DNA from: Rhodobiaceae bacterium
GTDB lineage: Bacteria; Pseudomonadota; Alphaproteobacteria; RS24
Reading direction: 5' to 3'
Length of the DNA: 14,314 bases
NCBI GenBank assembly: GCA_002683515.1
Contig: NYTN01000086.1
Location: forward strand, 1-14,314
Part shown: in pieces, positions 6,503-14,314 of the stretch
How the letters are laid out: each line of letters opens with the position of its first letter
How positions within the stretch are numbered: position 1 is the stretch's first letter
The notes under the pieces: model-generated
Database searches by the model: none
What the model saw: only the letters and a program-made list of their open reading frames with translations
What the model was told of the DNA's origin: nothing
Position numbers and translations under genes: made by a program

Positions 6503-8113
6503 CTAATTACCCCCTTCATTCTCATCAGCCTTATCACGCAATGCGTCAGATTTGGCAAGCCGCGCCGCACGTGCAGAGGACTTAAAATAGCTCAGGACAT
6601 CTTTGCCAAAAGCGCCCGTCAGAAGGCTGGAAAGCAGAAAAAGTGCTATCGCTGCTAAAATGTGACCCGCAAGCCATACAACCAGTGAGGCTGGATGTGC
6701 CGAACCCTCAGGTGGCGCGAAAGGTGAATAATTCAGCGCCAAAGCCATTAGAGCAGCCGAAAACAAGATAGCTAACGTACCTATCACAAGCGCCTTATCA
6801 GGCCGCCAGCCGTTAATGAGCAAATGCACACTCATGGTGACAAGCGTCAACCACCCCGCAACGCTCGTGGCAACGGCAATCGCTAAGTGCCCAAAAACCG
6901 GGAAAAAAGTGAGGCTGATAGCAATATTTGCAACAACGCCCAGAGCGCCATAAACGAAAGGATAAAAAGTATCCTCCCGTGCGAAGAAACTTGGCTGCAT
7001 AACCTTAATTCCAACAAAGGCAGGAAGGCCAAACGCAAACCCCATAAGCGCAACTCCCGAGGCAGAAGTATCTGCAGCCGTAAATGCGCCGCGTTGAAAT
7101 AAAACAGCCATAACCGTGTCAGCCATAAGATAGAGACCGACAGCACAGGGAATGGAAAACAAGAGGGCAATCTGCAGGCTTCGGTTCTGGCTATGTCGCG
7201 CGCCGGCCTCATCGCCGGCCCTCAGTCGCCGCGAAAGATCGGGTAACAAAGCGACTGAAAGCGCAATGCCAATGACACCCAGCGGAAGTTGATAAAGCCT
7301 GTCGGCATAATACAGCCATGACGCTGCCCCATCTTGCGCGGAGGCAATATTCGTCCCGACCAACAAATTAATTTGACCTACACCTGCAGCAAGCACACCC
7401 GGAAGCCCCAGAGTCAGAACCCTCTTTACATCCTCGGTGAGGCGTGGACGTTGTAGACCTATACCTAGACCTGCTTGCTTAACAGCGAACCAAACCATCA
7501 AAAATTGTACCCCACCCGCAATCGCAATCCCCCATATAAGTGATGCGAGGCTGTCTCGGCCTGTCATGGCCGCCAGCACCAAAGCACCAATAAGCACAAT
7601 ATTAAGTAAGACGGGCGCAAAAGCGGCGACGGCAAATCGGCCAGAGGCGTTCAACATCGCCGAATAAAGCGACAAGAGAGACATGAAAACCAGATAAGGA
7701 AACGTTATGCGCGAATAGGTTACTGCCAAATCGAATTTTTCCGGTGTAGCCTTGAATCCGCCCGCCAGCGCATGAACTAGGTGGGGCATATACCATTCGG
7801 CAAGGAGCGTGAAAATGATTAGCCCTACCAGCAGTACCGCCAATATCTCTGCTGAAAGCTTACGCGCGGCATCAACACCCTCAGCCTCCATCCGCTTCGC
7901 AAAGATAGGTACAAAAGCAGCATTAAATGCTCCTTCAGCAAAGAGGCGGCGGAAAAGATTAGGCAATCTAAACGCTACTACAAAAATATCCGCTAATGGG
8001 CCAGCGCCCAGCGAAGCTGCAATCATCACATCCCGCAGAAATCCGAGAATACGACTCATCAAAGTCGCAGCCCCCGTCGTCGCCGCAGCTCTTATTATGG
8101 AAAACCGCTTCAT
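6503..8113 (-). CDS. murJ: Lipid II flippase MurJ (MviN)
   Basis: This is a MOP-superfamily integral membrane protein of 536 residues, predicted to have about 14 transmembrane helices. It flips lipid II across the cytoplasmic membrane for peptidoglycan synthesis. The N-terminal helix region SRILGFLRDVMIAASLGAG and the block ADIFVVAFRLPNLFRRLFAEGAFNAAFVPIF are diagnostic. The charged residues shown to matter in E. coli MurJ (R18, R24, D39, R52) correspond by alignment by eye to R21, R27, D42 and R56. The C-terminal tail after the last helix is charged (ARAARLAKSDALRDKADENEGGN). The frame opens with TTG at 8116, but ATG at 8113 is preferred. It shares one base with the glnD stop (TGATG), which implies translational coupling with glnD, and an AAGGA lies somewhat far upstream. 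The neighbouring trpS abuts its stop. Confidence 0.97.
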   Translation of the reverse strand: MKRFSIIRAAATTGAATLMSRILGFLRDVMIAASLGAGPLADIFVVAFRLPNLFRRLFAEGAFNAAFVPIFAKRMEAEGVDAARKLSAEILAVLLVGLIIFTLLAEWYMPHLVHALAGGFKATPEKFDLAVTYSRITFPYLVFMSLLSLYSAMLNASGRFAVAAFAPVLLNIVLIGALVLAAMTGRDSLASLIWGIAIAGGVQFLMVWFAVKQAGLGIGLQRPRLTEDVKRVLTLGLPGVLAAGVGQINLLVGTNIASAQDGAASWLYYADRLYQLPLGVIGIALSVALLPDLSRRLRAGDEAGARHSQNRSLQIALLFSIPCAVGLYLMADTVMAVLFQRGAFTAADTSASGVALMGFAFGLPAFVGIKVMQPSFFAREDTFYPFVYGALGVVANIAISLTFFPVFGHLAIAVATSVAGWLTLVTMSVHLLINGWRPDKALVIGTLAILFSAALMALALNYSPFAPPEGSAHPASLVVWLAGHILAAIALFLLSSLLTGAFGKDVLSYFKSSARAARLAKSDALRDKADENEGGN

Positions 8114-10941
8114 CAAGCTGCTTTTCGTCCTTGTTTGGCTGACTTGGAAGACTTGGCCTGCTTTGACTGCTCAGCTCGCTCAGACTTGGATTGATTGACT
8201 AGCACCATCTGTAAACCATCCATCATGGCGGTCAATTTGGATTTGCGTGTTATTTTTTCTCCCGTCAAGTCTTGCACATAAAATACATCAACGGCTCTTT
8301 CACCGAAAGTGACGGCGCGCGCAGATACAATCGTTACATTCAGATTAAATAATGTTTTGGCCAGTGCATACAGCAATCCAGGACGGTCAAGTCCGCTGAC
8401 CTCGACAACTGTCGAATGGCTCGACACATCATTATCAATCATCACATTATTGACCAATTTAAAAGCATTTACCCGCCGCGAGAAAGGCACATCCGCCAGA
8501 AGGTCAGGAGGAAGAATTTCGCCATGCAAAACACTTTGAATAGTCGCAATTAGCCTCTTCACGCGCACCTTATCGGGAAAGTTTTCCCGTTCGGGCTCTT
8601 GCAGTCTTAAAACATCGAGTGCCATACCATCTTTGGTAATGGCAAGCTTAGCATCAACAATCGTCAATCCAGCGACAGCGCAGGCGCCCGATAGACGCGA
8701 GAATAAGCCGGGGTGGTCAGGGCAAGTGAAATTGAGCTCGAGAACATCCTGTTTTTTATCTTCCGTAACTTCAATTTGAAAGCCAGAGTCTTCTACCGAT
8801 GAGAGTAAGGCCGCATGCTTGATTTTTGTATCTATATCGTAACTCAGCCAATAAGCATCATGATGACGCGTAATATATTTTTTGCATTTGGCTTCCGACC
8901 AATCGGGCATATTCATCCGCAAAACATCCAGAAATTCTTTCTGAGCATTCGCAACTCTTAGCGGCCTGTTGGCATGACTGGCAGAGCCGACCAACAGTGC
9001 CTCAGCTTCGAAATAAAGCTCTCGCAAAAGCTGACCTTTCCAGCCATTCCAAACACCCGGACCAACAGCGCGAATATCGACCACAGTCAGCACCAACAAA
9101 TGCCGCAATCTTTCCAAGGTCTGCACATTTGAAACAAAATCTTCAATGGTTTGCGGATCGGTCAAATCACGCCTTTGCGCCGTGTCGCTCATAACTAGAT
9201 GGAATTCCACAAGCCAAGCCACAAGTTCGGTTTCATTTTTGGTTAAACCAAAGCGTGGTCCGAGGCGGCGCGCAATGCGGGCGCCCGCAAGCGAATGGTC
9301 TTCAGGCCGCCCCTTGGCAATGTCGTGTAGCAGCACAGCCAGATAAATCACCTTGCGATTGATATTCTGTGACATCAAGCGGTGTGCCAGCGGGTGGTCA
9401 TCCTCCAATTCGCCGCGCTCCAATTCAGACAAAATGCCAATGGCTCTGAGCAAATGCTCATCAGCCGTATAGTGGTGATACATGTTGAACTGCATCATGG
9501 CGACAATCCGCCCAAAATCTGGTAACAGCTTGCCCAAAACGCCCGCCTCATTCATACGACGCAAAATACGCTCTGGGTGATTGCGCGAGGTGAGAATTTC
9601 CAGAAACAACTTATTGGCCTCATGGTTCTCTCGCAAATCCTTATCAATAAGATGACGCGAGCGCGTTACTTCTCGCAACGTATTTGGATCTATCAGCAAC
9701 TTATAATCATTGGCGATTTTAAACATACGGATAAGATTAACCGGATTGCGCCGAAATACATCCGAGCGCACCATCGTGAGGCGCTGGCCGGATATGGTGA
9801 AACCATACACCTGTTTTTGGCGCTGGAACAGCGCCGGCAACCGCCCCATTCGGCCCGGCTTGGTTTGCTCCGCCTCTAGGCGCGCACAGAAAATTCTGGT
9901 TAAATCACCAACATCTTTAGCAATTAAAAAATACTGGCGCATGAAGCGCTCGACCTTATTAAGACCACTTGTGGACTTGAAGCCCATGGCTTCTGCCATG
10001 GCAGATTGATTGTCAAAACCCAGACGCTCCTCTGCGCGCCCAGTCAGAAAATGCAAATGGCACCTGACCGCCCATAAATAATTGTCACAGCGTTTAAAAA
10101 GATTCAGCTCTTCACGAGAGAGAAACCCGCAACTGACTAACTCGTCAAGAGTGTCAACCGCATAGCAATATTTAGCAATCCAGAACAATGTGTTCAGATC
10201 CCGCAATCCACCTTTGCCTTCTTTAACATTTGGTTCGACCAGGTATCTGCTTTCCCCGCTTCTTTTGTGCCTTAAGTCGCGCTCATCCAACTTGGCTTTC
10301 ACAAAATTACGCGCTGATCCGCTAAGAATTTTTCCGGCGAATTTTTTCCGGAATTTTTTGAACAATTCCTCATCGCCAGTCAAAAATCTAGCTTCAAGCA
10401 TCGCTGTGCGGATGGTCATGTCTGCTTTAGCTTGAGATATGCAATCATCTACATCCCGGGTGGCGTGGCCAACCTTTAGCCCCAAATCCCAGAGCATGTA
10501 TAAAATAAATTCCACAACTTCTAGGCAGGCTTTATCGGCATTCTGGGGTGTGATAAAAAGCAAATCAATATCTGAACCGGGGGCAAGACGCTGACGCCCA
10601 TACCCGCCGACCGCAACAATTGTAAATGAAATTGGCTGCCCGTCCTTACCCTTCAAAAGCTGATTAGCAAACCGCGCCAGCTCAATAATAATATCATCCA
10701 TTAAGGCGCTTATAACCTCGGCACATTTGCCGCCCCGATAACTCCTATTGAGCAAGTTTTCATGCGCCCGCTGATGGCCTTTTGACAGCTTCTTTTTGAG
10801 CATCTCAAGCGCCGCAGCTTTTGAATGAGTGAGTGCATCATCAGGCATATTCGCGTAATTGCGCTCAATTTTTTCAAACGCTTTACGAATTTTTTCAGCC
10901 GTATCAGGTCTTTTTAATGTTTTTGACTTTTTATTTTCCAT
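8113..10941 (-). CDS. glnD: Bifunctional [protein-PII] uridylyltransferase/uridylyl-removing enzyme GlnD
   Basis: GlnD senses glutamine and controls nitrogen assimilation by adding UMP to, or removing it from, the PII proteins GlnB/GlnK. From ATG 10941 it has 942 residues. In order, it has a nucleotidyltransferase domain with GGYGRQRLAPGSDIDL (112-127; metal-binding Asp pair in SDID), a GlnD PII-uridylyltransferase linker domain with EPNVKEGKGGLRDL, an HD phosphohydrolase domain (LLHDIAKGRPEDHS, H539 D540) and two ACT domains (about 733-785 and 844-892, each with a CPDHPGLF or LDRPGLLY glutamine-site block). The last 25 residues are Lys/Ser/Gln/Ala rich and lie beyond ACT2. An in-frame GTG at 10953 would add four residues; neither start has a good Shine-Dalgarno. 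All catalytic motifs are intact. It lies 82 bases after mutS, behind a tandem repeat that may be regulatory. Confidence 0.97.
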   Translation of the reverse strand: MENKKSKTLKRPDTAEKIRKAFEKIERNYANMPDDALTHSKAAALEMLKKKLSKGHQRAHENLLNRSYRGGKCAEVISALMDDIIIELARFANQLLKGKDGQPISFTIVAVGGYGRQRLAPGSDIDLLFITPQNADKACLEVVEFILYMLWDLGLKVGHATRDVDDCISQAKADMTIRTAMLEARFLTGDEELFKKFRKKFAGKILSGSARNFVKAKLDERDLRHKRSGESRYLVEPNVKEGKGGLRDLNTLFWIAKYCYAVDTLDELVSCGFLSREELNLFKRCDNYLWAVRCHLHFLTGRAEERLGFDNQSAMAEAMGFKSTSGLNKVERFMRQYFLIAKDVGDLTRIFCARLEAEQTKPGRMGRLPALFQRQKQVYGFTISGQRLTMVRSDVFRRNPVNLIRMFKIANDYKLLIDPNTLREVTRSRHLIDKDLRENHEANKLFLEILTSRNHPERILRRMNEAGVLGKLLPDFGRIVAMMQFNMYHHYTADEHLLRAIGILSELERGELEDDHPLAHRLMSQNINRKVIYLAVLLHDIAKGRPEDHSLAGARIARRLGPRFGLTKNETELVAWLVEFHLVMSDTAQRRDLTDPQTIEDFVSNVQTLERLRHLLVLTVVDIRAVGPGVWNGWKGQLLRELYFEAEALLVGSASHANRPLRVANAQKEFLDVLRMNMPDWSEAKCKKYITRHHDAYWLSYDIDTKIKHAALLSSVEDSGFQIEVTEDKKQDVLELNFTCPDHPGLFSRLSGACAVAGLTIVDAKLAITKDGMALDVLRLQEPERENFPDKVRVKRLIATIQSVLHGEILPPDLLADVPFSRRVNAFKLVNNVMIDNDVSSHSTVVEVSGLDRPGLLYALAKTLFNLNVTIVSARAVTFGERAVDVFYVQDLTGEKITRKSKLTAMMDGLQMVLVNQSKSERAEQSKQAKSSKSAKQGRKAA

Positions 10942-11023
10942 GAGCCCGTTCACTTAAAATCCAACTATCTCTTATATACATAACCTCTTGCATACATAAG
11001 TCGCGAACCGAAAAATTATACCT
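10942..11023. other. mutS-glnD intergenic gap
   Basis: This is an AT-rich gap of 82 bases. It holds a 16-base tandem duplication (10969-11000, listed separately). In the glnD direction it contains TATATAAG-like stretches that could serve as -10 elements, but no good -35 partner at 16-18 bases, so I do not call a promoter. I see no hairpin and T-run terminator after mutS. Confidence 0.45.
10969..11000. repeat. Two adjacent copies of a 16-base direct repeat
   Basis: The copies are CTCTTATATACATAAC (10969-10984) and CTCTTGCATACATAAG (10985-11000) on the plus strand. They are identical at 13 of 16 positions and have no spacer. Neither flank continues the repeat. They lie 28 bases upstream of the glnD ATG. 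They could be a tandem duplication or a pair of helically related protein sites. Function unknown. Confidence 0.75.
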
Positions 11024-13780
11024 TCATGCTTCATCCAAAATATGACGCAGACGATAAATAAAATCCAGCGCCTCTTTCGGGGGTAAGCTGTCAGGGTCTA
11101 TTGCAGCCACTTCCTGACTTAACCTGTCAGCAGGGCTATCCATCTTATTGTCTTGTATCCCTTCTGCAGATAGCGCTGGCGCAAATAATGGTAAGCTTTC
11201 CAGCGCGCCAGCAGGCTCAGCTTGTTCTCGACTTTGTTCCAGCTTTTCAAGCAGTATTCTCGCTCGAGCAATCACAGTAGCCGGGAGGCCGGCAAGCTTG
11301 GCAACATGAATGCCATATGAACGATCGGCAGCTCCGGCAATCACCTCGTGAAGAAACACAACATCACCCTGATATTCGGAAACTCGCATTGTGATATTCG
11401 TTACTTTATCGAGTTTCTCCGACAGGCCCGTCAATTCGTGAAAATGCGTAGCAAACATTGTACGGCATTTATTAATTTCATGCATATGCTCAACAGTTGC
11501 CCATGCAATCGATAGGCCGTCAAATGTGGATGTACCGCGCCCAATCTCGTCAAGAATGACCAAGCTCGCAGGGCTTGCTTGATTTAATATCGCCGCTGTT
11601 TCCACCATCTCAACCATAAAAGTTGACTGCCCGCGCGCTAAATCATCTGCCGCCCCAACTCGGCTAAACAGACGATCAACGATTCCGATTTCTGCTTTCA
11701 CGGCTGGCACATAGCACCCGCTTTGAGCCAGTACTGCAATTAATGCATTTTGGCGCAAATAAGTTGATTTACCCGCCATATTAGGCCCCGTGAGCAATAA
11801 TAATCTGCCCGTATCACTCAGTTTATCATTGGCATGAATATGGCAATCATTGGCAATGAAGGCGCTTTCGCCCTGTCCGGACAATGACGCCTCGACCACT
11901 GGATGACGACCGCCCTCAACAAAGAAACGATGGTCATCATAAATTTCCGGACGCACCCATTCCATATCGCAGGCAAGCTCGGCGAGCGCCAGCGCCACAT
12001 CCAGATCAGCTAAAGCCTCGGCGGCGCGGCTAATCGCGTCAGCTTCCGCCAGAACCTCGCCACAAAGGGCCTTGAAAATTTCCTGTTCAAGCCCTGTCGC
12101 CTTTTCACCGGCACGAGAAATTTGACCGGCCAATTCTGCCAACTCTTTAGTAGAAAACCGAACCGAGTTGGCGAGTGTCTGCCGATGAAAAAATGTCTCG
12201 GCAAAAGGAGCGGTCATTAGCCTATCGCCATGTGCAGACGGGACATCAATATGGTAACCAAGCACAGTATTATATTTTACCTTAAGCGCTTTTATGCTGG
12301 TATATTCACGGTAGCTATTTTGTAATCCCGCAATCACGCGACGGCTTTCATCTCTTAAACGCCGAGCCTCATCAAGTCCCGGATGATATCCCGCAGCAAT
12401 AAATCCACCATCACGCGTCAGAATGGGCAGTTCTTCAGCTAGCACCTTTTCGAGATGTTTGCACAAATCTTTTAAGGATGTTTGCGCGGGCGCAATTGCG
12501 GCTAGCGCCATCTCGATCAGTGGCGGCAAGGGGATAATATTGGGCAGGGCTGTCGCCGCCAATTCAAAGCCTTGCATCAGCCCGTCCCTCACAGCCGCCA
12601 AATCACGCGGGCCACATCTTTCCAGCGACAGGCGCCCAAGGGCGCGGGCCATATCGGGCGTCTTTTTTAAAATCGCGCGTTTAGCCTCACGCATTCTTGT
12701 GGTCTCGGCCCCCTGACCTGCATAAAAACTTATAGCATCAAGCCGGCCTTCAATCGCTTGTTTCTGGGCCAAGGGTGCAGCAAGCCTTTGGGAAAGCATA
12801 CGAGCGCCTGGGCCCGTTACCGTTTTATCAATTGCAGCAAAAAGAGAACCTTTTTTCTCGCCGGTTTTATTTTGTAGAATTTCCAGATTCTGACAAGTCG
12901 CCGCATCTATCCGCATTCTATCATCGGCTAACATTAAACGTGGCGGCTTTAGGTTCGGCAATTTCCCGAGTTGGGTAAGGGTGAGATAGTTAATCAGGGA
13001 GCCGCCTGCGGCATACATTGACCGCGACCAGTTACCAAACCCCTCAAGTGTCTTAGCCTGATATGCCTCTACCAAGGCCGCGTGACCGGACTCAGAATTA
13101 GACTGGGAGCTGGCAAGCTCTGTCATGGCAACATCACCGCAACTTTCAGCCAGTAGAACCTTTTTTTCTAGCTGTAGACTGTCCGGCAACAGTAATTCAC
13201 GTGGCATTAAACCCGCCAAACGCCCCTGAATAGCTTCAAATGTTCCGGCAAAAATCTGTACGTCGCCTGTCGACATATCTACCCATGCTAAGGCAGGGTT
13301 TTCTTCTTGTCGGGTTTGACCGAAAGCGGCGAGGTAATTATTGACTCCCGCCTCCAACAGCCCCTCTTCTGTGAGCGTGCCGGCAGTTACGAGGCGCACG
13401 ACCTCTCGCCGGACTACAGATTTTGACCCACGTTTTTTTGCCTCGGCAGGGTCTTCGGTCTGCTCGCAAATCGCTACCTTATGACCTTTTCGAATGAGGC
13501 GATGGAGATAGCTTTCGGCGGCATGAAAAGGCACACCGCACATCGGAATGTTTTCATTTAGATGTTTGCCACGATGGGTAAGCGTAATGTCCAGTGCCGC
13601 TGCCGCCGTAATGGCGTCATCAAAAAATAGCTCATAGAAATCTCCCATTCGATAAAACAAGAGAAAATCGTGATGGCCCGCCTTGATGTCCAGAAACTGA
13701 CGCATCATTGGCGTTGTGTTTTGATCTGTAGTCGGCATTCTTGTCTTTGTTGATGTCATATTATTTTCGGCGTTCAGCAT
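11024..13780 (-). CDS. mutS: DNA mismatch repair protein MutS
   Basis: MutS recognises base mismatches and small loops and recruits MutL. The 918-residue protein contains the mismatch-reading Phe-x-Glu motif in RMGDFYELFFDDA (F48, E50). It also has the connector, lever and clamp domains and a C-terminal ABC-type ATPase with Walker A TGPNMAGKST (664-673), the Q-loop/signature region LARGQSTFMVEM, Walker B with signature DEIGRGTSTFDG (744-755) and the ATHFHEL switch (777-783). SLPLF (862-866) fits the beta-clamp-binding consensus QLxLF, and the C-terminal PPKEALDFIYRLRHIL block fits the dimer/tetramer domain. The start ATG 13780 has AGGA with a 7-base spacer (13788-13791); in-frame ATGs seven and fourteen codons later lack one. 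It appears to be the first gene of the leftward run and is divergent from maeB. Confidence 0.98.
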   Translation of the reverse strand: MLNAENNMTSTKTRMPTTDQNTTPMMRQFLDIKAGHHDFLLFYRMGDFYELFFDDAITAAAALDITLTHRGKHLNENIPMCGVPFHAAESYLHRLIRKGHKVAICEQTEDPAEAKKRGSKSVVRREVVRLVTAGTLTEEGLLEAGVNNYLAAFGQTRQEENPALAWVDMSTGDVQIFAGTFEAIQGRLAGLMPRELLLPDSLQLEKKVLLAESCGDVAMTELASSQSNSESGHAALVEAYQAKTLEGFGNWSRSMYAAGGSLINYLTLTQLGKLPNLKPPRLMLADDRMRIDAATCQNLEILQNKTGEKKGSLFAAIDKTVTGPGARMLSQRLAAPLAQKQAIEGRLDAISFYAGQGAETTRMREAKRAILKKTPDMARALGRLSLERCGPRDLAAVRDGLMQGFELAATALPNIIPLPPLIEMALAAIAPAQTSLKDLCKHLEKVLAEELPILTRDGGFIAAGYHPGLDEARRLRDESRRVIAGLQNSYREYTSIKALKVKYNTVLGYHIDVPSAHGDRLMTAPFAETFFHRQTLANSVRFSTKELAELAGQISRAGEKATGLEQEIFKALCGEVLAEADAISRAAEALADLDVALALAELACDMEWVRPEIYDDHRFFVEGGRHPVVEASLSGQGESAFIANDCHIHANDKLSDTGRLLLLTGPNMAGKSTYLRQNALIAVLAQSGCYVPAVKAEIGIVDRLFSRVGAADDLARGQSTFMVEMVETAAILNQASPASLVILDEIGRGTSTFDGLSIAWATVEHMHEINKCRTMFATHFHELTGLSEKLDKVTNITMRVSEYQGDVVFLHEVIAGAADRSYGIHVAKLAGLPATVIARARILLEKLEQSREQAEPAGALESLPLFAPALSAEGIQDNKMDSPADRLSQEVAAIDPDSLPPKEALDFIYRLRHILDEA

Positions 13781-13809
13781 AATGCTATCCTAGCAGAGCT
13801 GCCCAGCAA

Positions 13810-13845
13810 TGGAAAATGCGATATGGAAAATTACTACTGGAAAAT
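13810..13845. repeat. Three TGGAAAAT direct repeats at 14-base spacing
   Basis: Exact TGGAAAAT octamers start at 13810, 13824 and 13838, separated by the unrelated six-base spacers GCGATA and TACTAC. The array lies 30-65 bases upstream of the mutS start and about 95 bases upstream of maeB, in the divergent promoter region. Spacing and identity are seen directly; a role as a regulator-binding array is inference. Confidence 0.8.
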
Positions 13846-13890
13846 ATCTGCTTAAATCAAGGGCACATGAAAACGAAATAAACTCAGGGC

Positions 13891-13919
13891 TTGTGATAAT
13901 CCGCACATCACCGTAAATA
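13891..13919 (+). promoter_or_regulatory. Candidate maeB promoter with an overlapping inverted repeat
   Basis: TTGTGA (13891-13896) and TAAATA (13914-13919) are 17 bases apart, a permissible sigma-70-like pair but only 4/6 and 3/6 to consensus. The arms GTGAT (13893-13897) and ATCAC (13907-13911) form an inverted repeat with a 9-base centre that would sit over the spacer, a usual place for a repressor. Weak call based on spacing and position. Confidence 0.25.
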
Positions 13920-13938
13920 TCAACAAGGTAGGTGTTAA

Positions 13939-14314
13939 ATGGATGACTCAACTGAAAAAAATATATCTGATCGTGAGGCGCTAAGGTTTCACAGTCGTGG
14001 CAAGCCGGGTAAGCTTGAAATCAACCCAACCAAGCCAATGGCGACGCAAAGAGATTTGTCTCTAGCCTACTCGCCGGGCGTGGCTGTTCCTGTGCGTGCG
14101 ATTGCAGACAACCCTGACGCGTCTTATGACTTAACCTGTCGTGGCAATATGGTCGCCGTTATATCAAACGGGACAGCTATTTTAGGACTTGGCAATCTAG
14201 GCGCACTGGCTTCTAAGCCCGTCATGGAAGGCAAGGCGGTACTTTTTAAGCGTTTTGCAGATGTTGACAGTATCGACCTTGAGATTGACACCGAGGACCC
14301 CGATCAATTTATCA
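13939..14314 (+). CDS. maeB: NADP-dependent malic enzyme (MaeB/Tme type), 3' end off the window
   Basis: This enzyme decarboxylates malate to pyruvate with reduction of NADP, linking the TCA cycle to gluconeogenesis and NADPH supply. Only the first 125 residues are present. Visible family blocks are ALRFHSRGKPGKLEINPTKP (14-33), SLAYSPGVAVP (41-51, with the catalytic Tyr44), CRGNMVAVISNGTAILGLGNLG (67-88) and PVMEGKAVLFKRFADVD (94-110, with the probable catalytic Lys99). These are typical of the long bacterial malic enzymes with a C-terminal phosphotransacetylase-like domain, which would lie outside the window. ATG 13939 has AAGGTAGG with a 6-base gap. An ATG four bases downstream is in another frame and is not used. 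The pairing divergent to mutS matches alphaproteobacterial tme as I recall it. NADP versus NAD preference is inferred from family similarity. Confidence 0.95.
   Translation, partial: MDDSTEKNISDREALRFHSRGKPGKLEINPTKPMATQRDLSLAYSPGVAVPVRAIADNPDASYDLTCRGNMVAVISNGTAILGLGNLGALASKPVMEGKAVLFKRFADVDSIDLEIDTEDPDQFI

Larger units (their letters stand above)
13781..13938. other. mutS-maeB divergent regulatory region
   Basis: This 158-base non-coding region must carry the promoters of both divergent genes. It contains the mutS ribosome-binding site (AGGA, 13788-13791), the three TGGAAAAT repeats, the weak maeB promoter candidate and the maeB ribosome-binding region (AAGGTAGG, 13925-13932). No open frame of note lies within it. 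Confidence 0.7.

Noticed and set aside
6233..6658. Open frame of 141 codons on the plus strand across the trpS start and murJ end
   Set aside because: It is antisense to two well-supported genes and has no domain signal or conserved start context.
7809..8198. Open frame of 129 codons on the plus strand opposite murJ/glnD
   Set aside because: It is opposite the conserved N-terminus of murJ and the glnD tail; its Ala/Ser/Arg-rich composition is typical of an antisense shadow.
13892..13912. CRP/FNR-like site upstream of maeB
   Set aside because: TGTGA and TCACC are 11 bases apart, not the 6 needed for CRP, and the TTGAT-N4-ATCAA pattern of FNR is absent.
1..14314. Mobile elements, CRISPR array, tRNA/rRNA genes, toxin-antitoxin or defence genes
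   Set aside because: I looked for repeat-spacer arrays, transposase or integrase motifs, cloverleaf-like segments and small paired genes and found none. All long frames are accounted for by conserved housekeeping genes.

Overview
The window is a housekeeping chromosomal segment of an alphaproteobacterium with medium GC. The evidence is gene order and protein type. The run mutS, glnD, murJ (mviN), trpS, a universal-stress gene, nfuA/nifU, tsaB, rimI, fur/mur, plsC, miaB, with a malic enzyme gene divergent from mutS, is a familiar alphaproteobacterial arrangement. The Fur protein also lacks the cysteine in its HHDHLI motif, as expected for that class. AT-leaning third positions and moderate GC would fit a marine lineage, but I cannot name a genus.

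Layout: twelve genes lie on the minus strand and read leftwards from mutS (starts 13780) to miaB, which runs off the left edge at base 1. One gene, the NADP-type malic enzyme maeB/tme, lies on the plus strand at the right edge, is cut off at 14314, and is divergent from mutS. The minus-strand genes are tightly packed. glnD/murJ share one base (TGATG), murJ/trpS abut (TAGATG), nfuA overlaps the nitroreductase by 11 bases, the nitroreductase overlaps tsaB by about 20, and rimI/fur and fur/plsC are 2 bases apart. The only larger gaps are 13781-13938 (divergent promoter region), 10942-11023 (mutS-glnD), 5403-5482 (trpS-usp) and 4875-4925 (usp-nfuA). No stretch over 300 bases lacks a gene.

Functions: mismatch repair (MutS), nitrogen-status signalling (GlnD), lipid II flipping (MurJ), translation (TrpS), tRNA A37 modification (TsaB for t6A, MiaB for ms2i6A), protein N-acetylation (RimI), Fe-S cluster delivery (NfuA), metal-responsive regulation (Fur/Mur), phospholipid synthesis (PlsC), a RutE-type flavin reductase and central carbon metabolism (MaeB). 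NfuA, Fur and MiaB form a plausible iron/Fe-S theme.

I see no mobile element, CRISPR array, rRNA or tRNA gene, toxin-antitoxin pair or defence system. The non-coding features worth a look are two small direct-repeat sets in the two gaps that flank mutS: three TGGAAAAT boxes at exact 14-base spacing (13810-13845), and a 16-base unit present as two adjacent copies (10969-11000).
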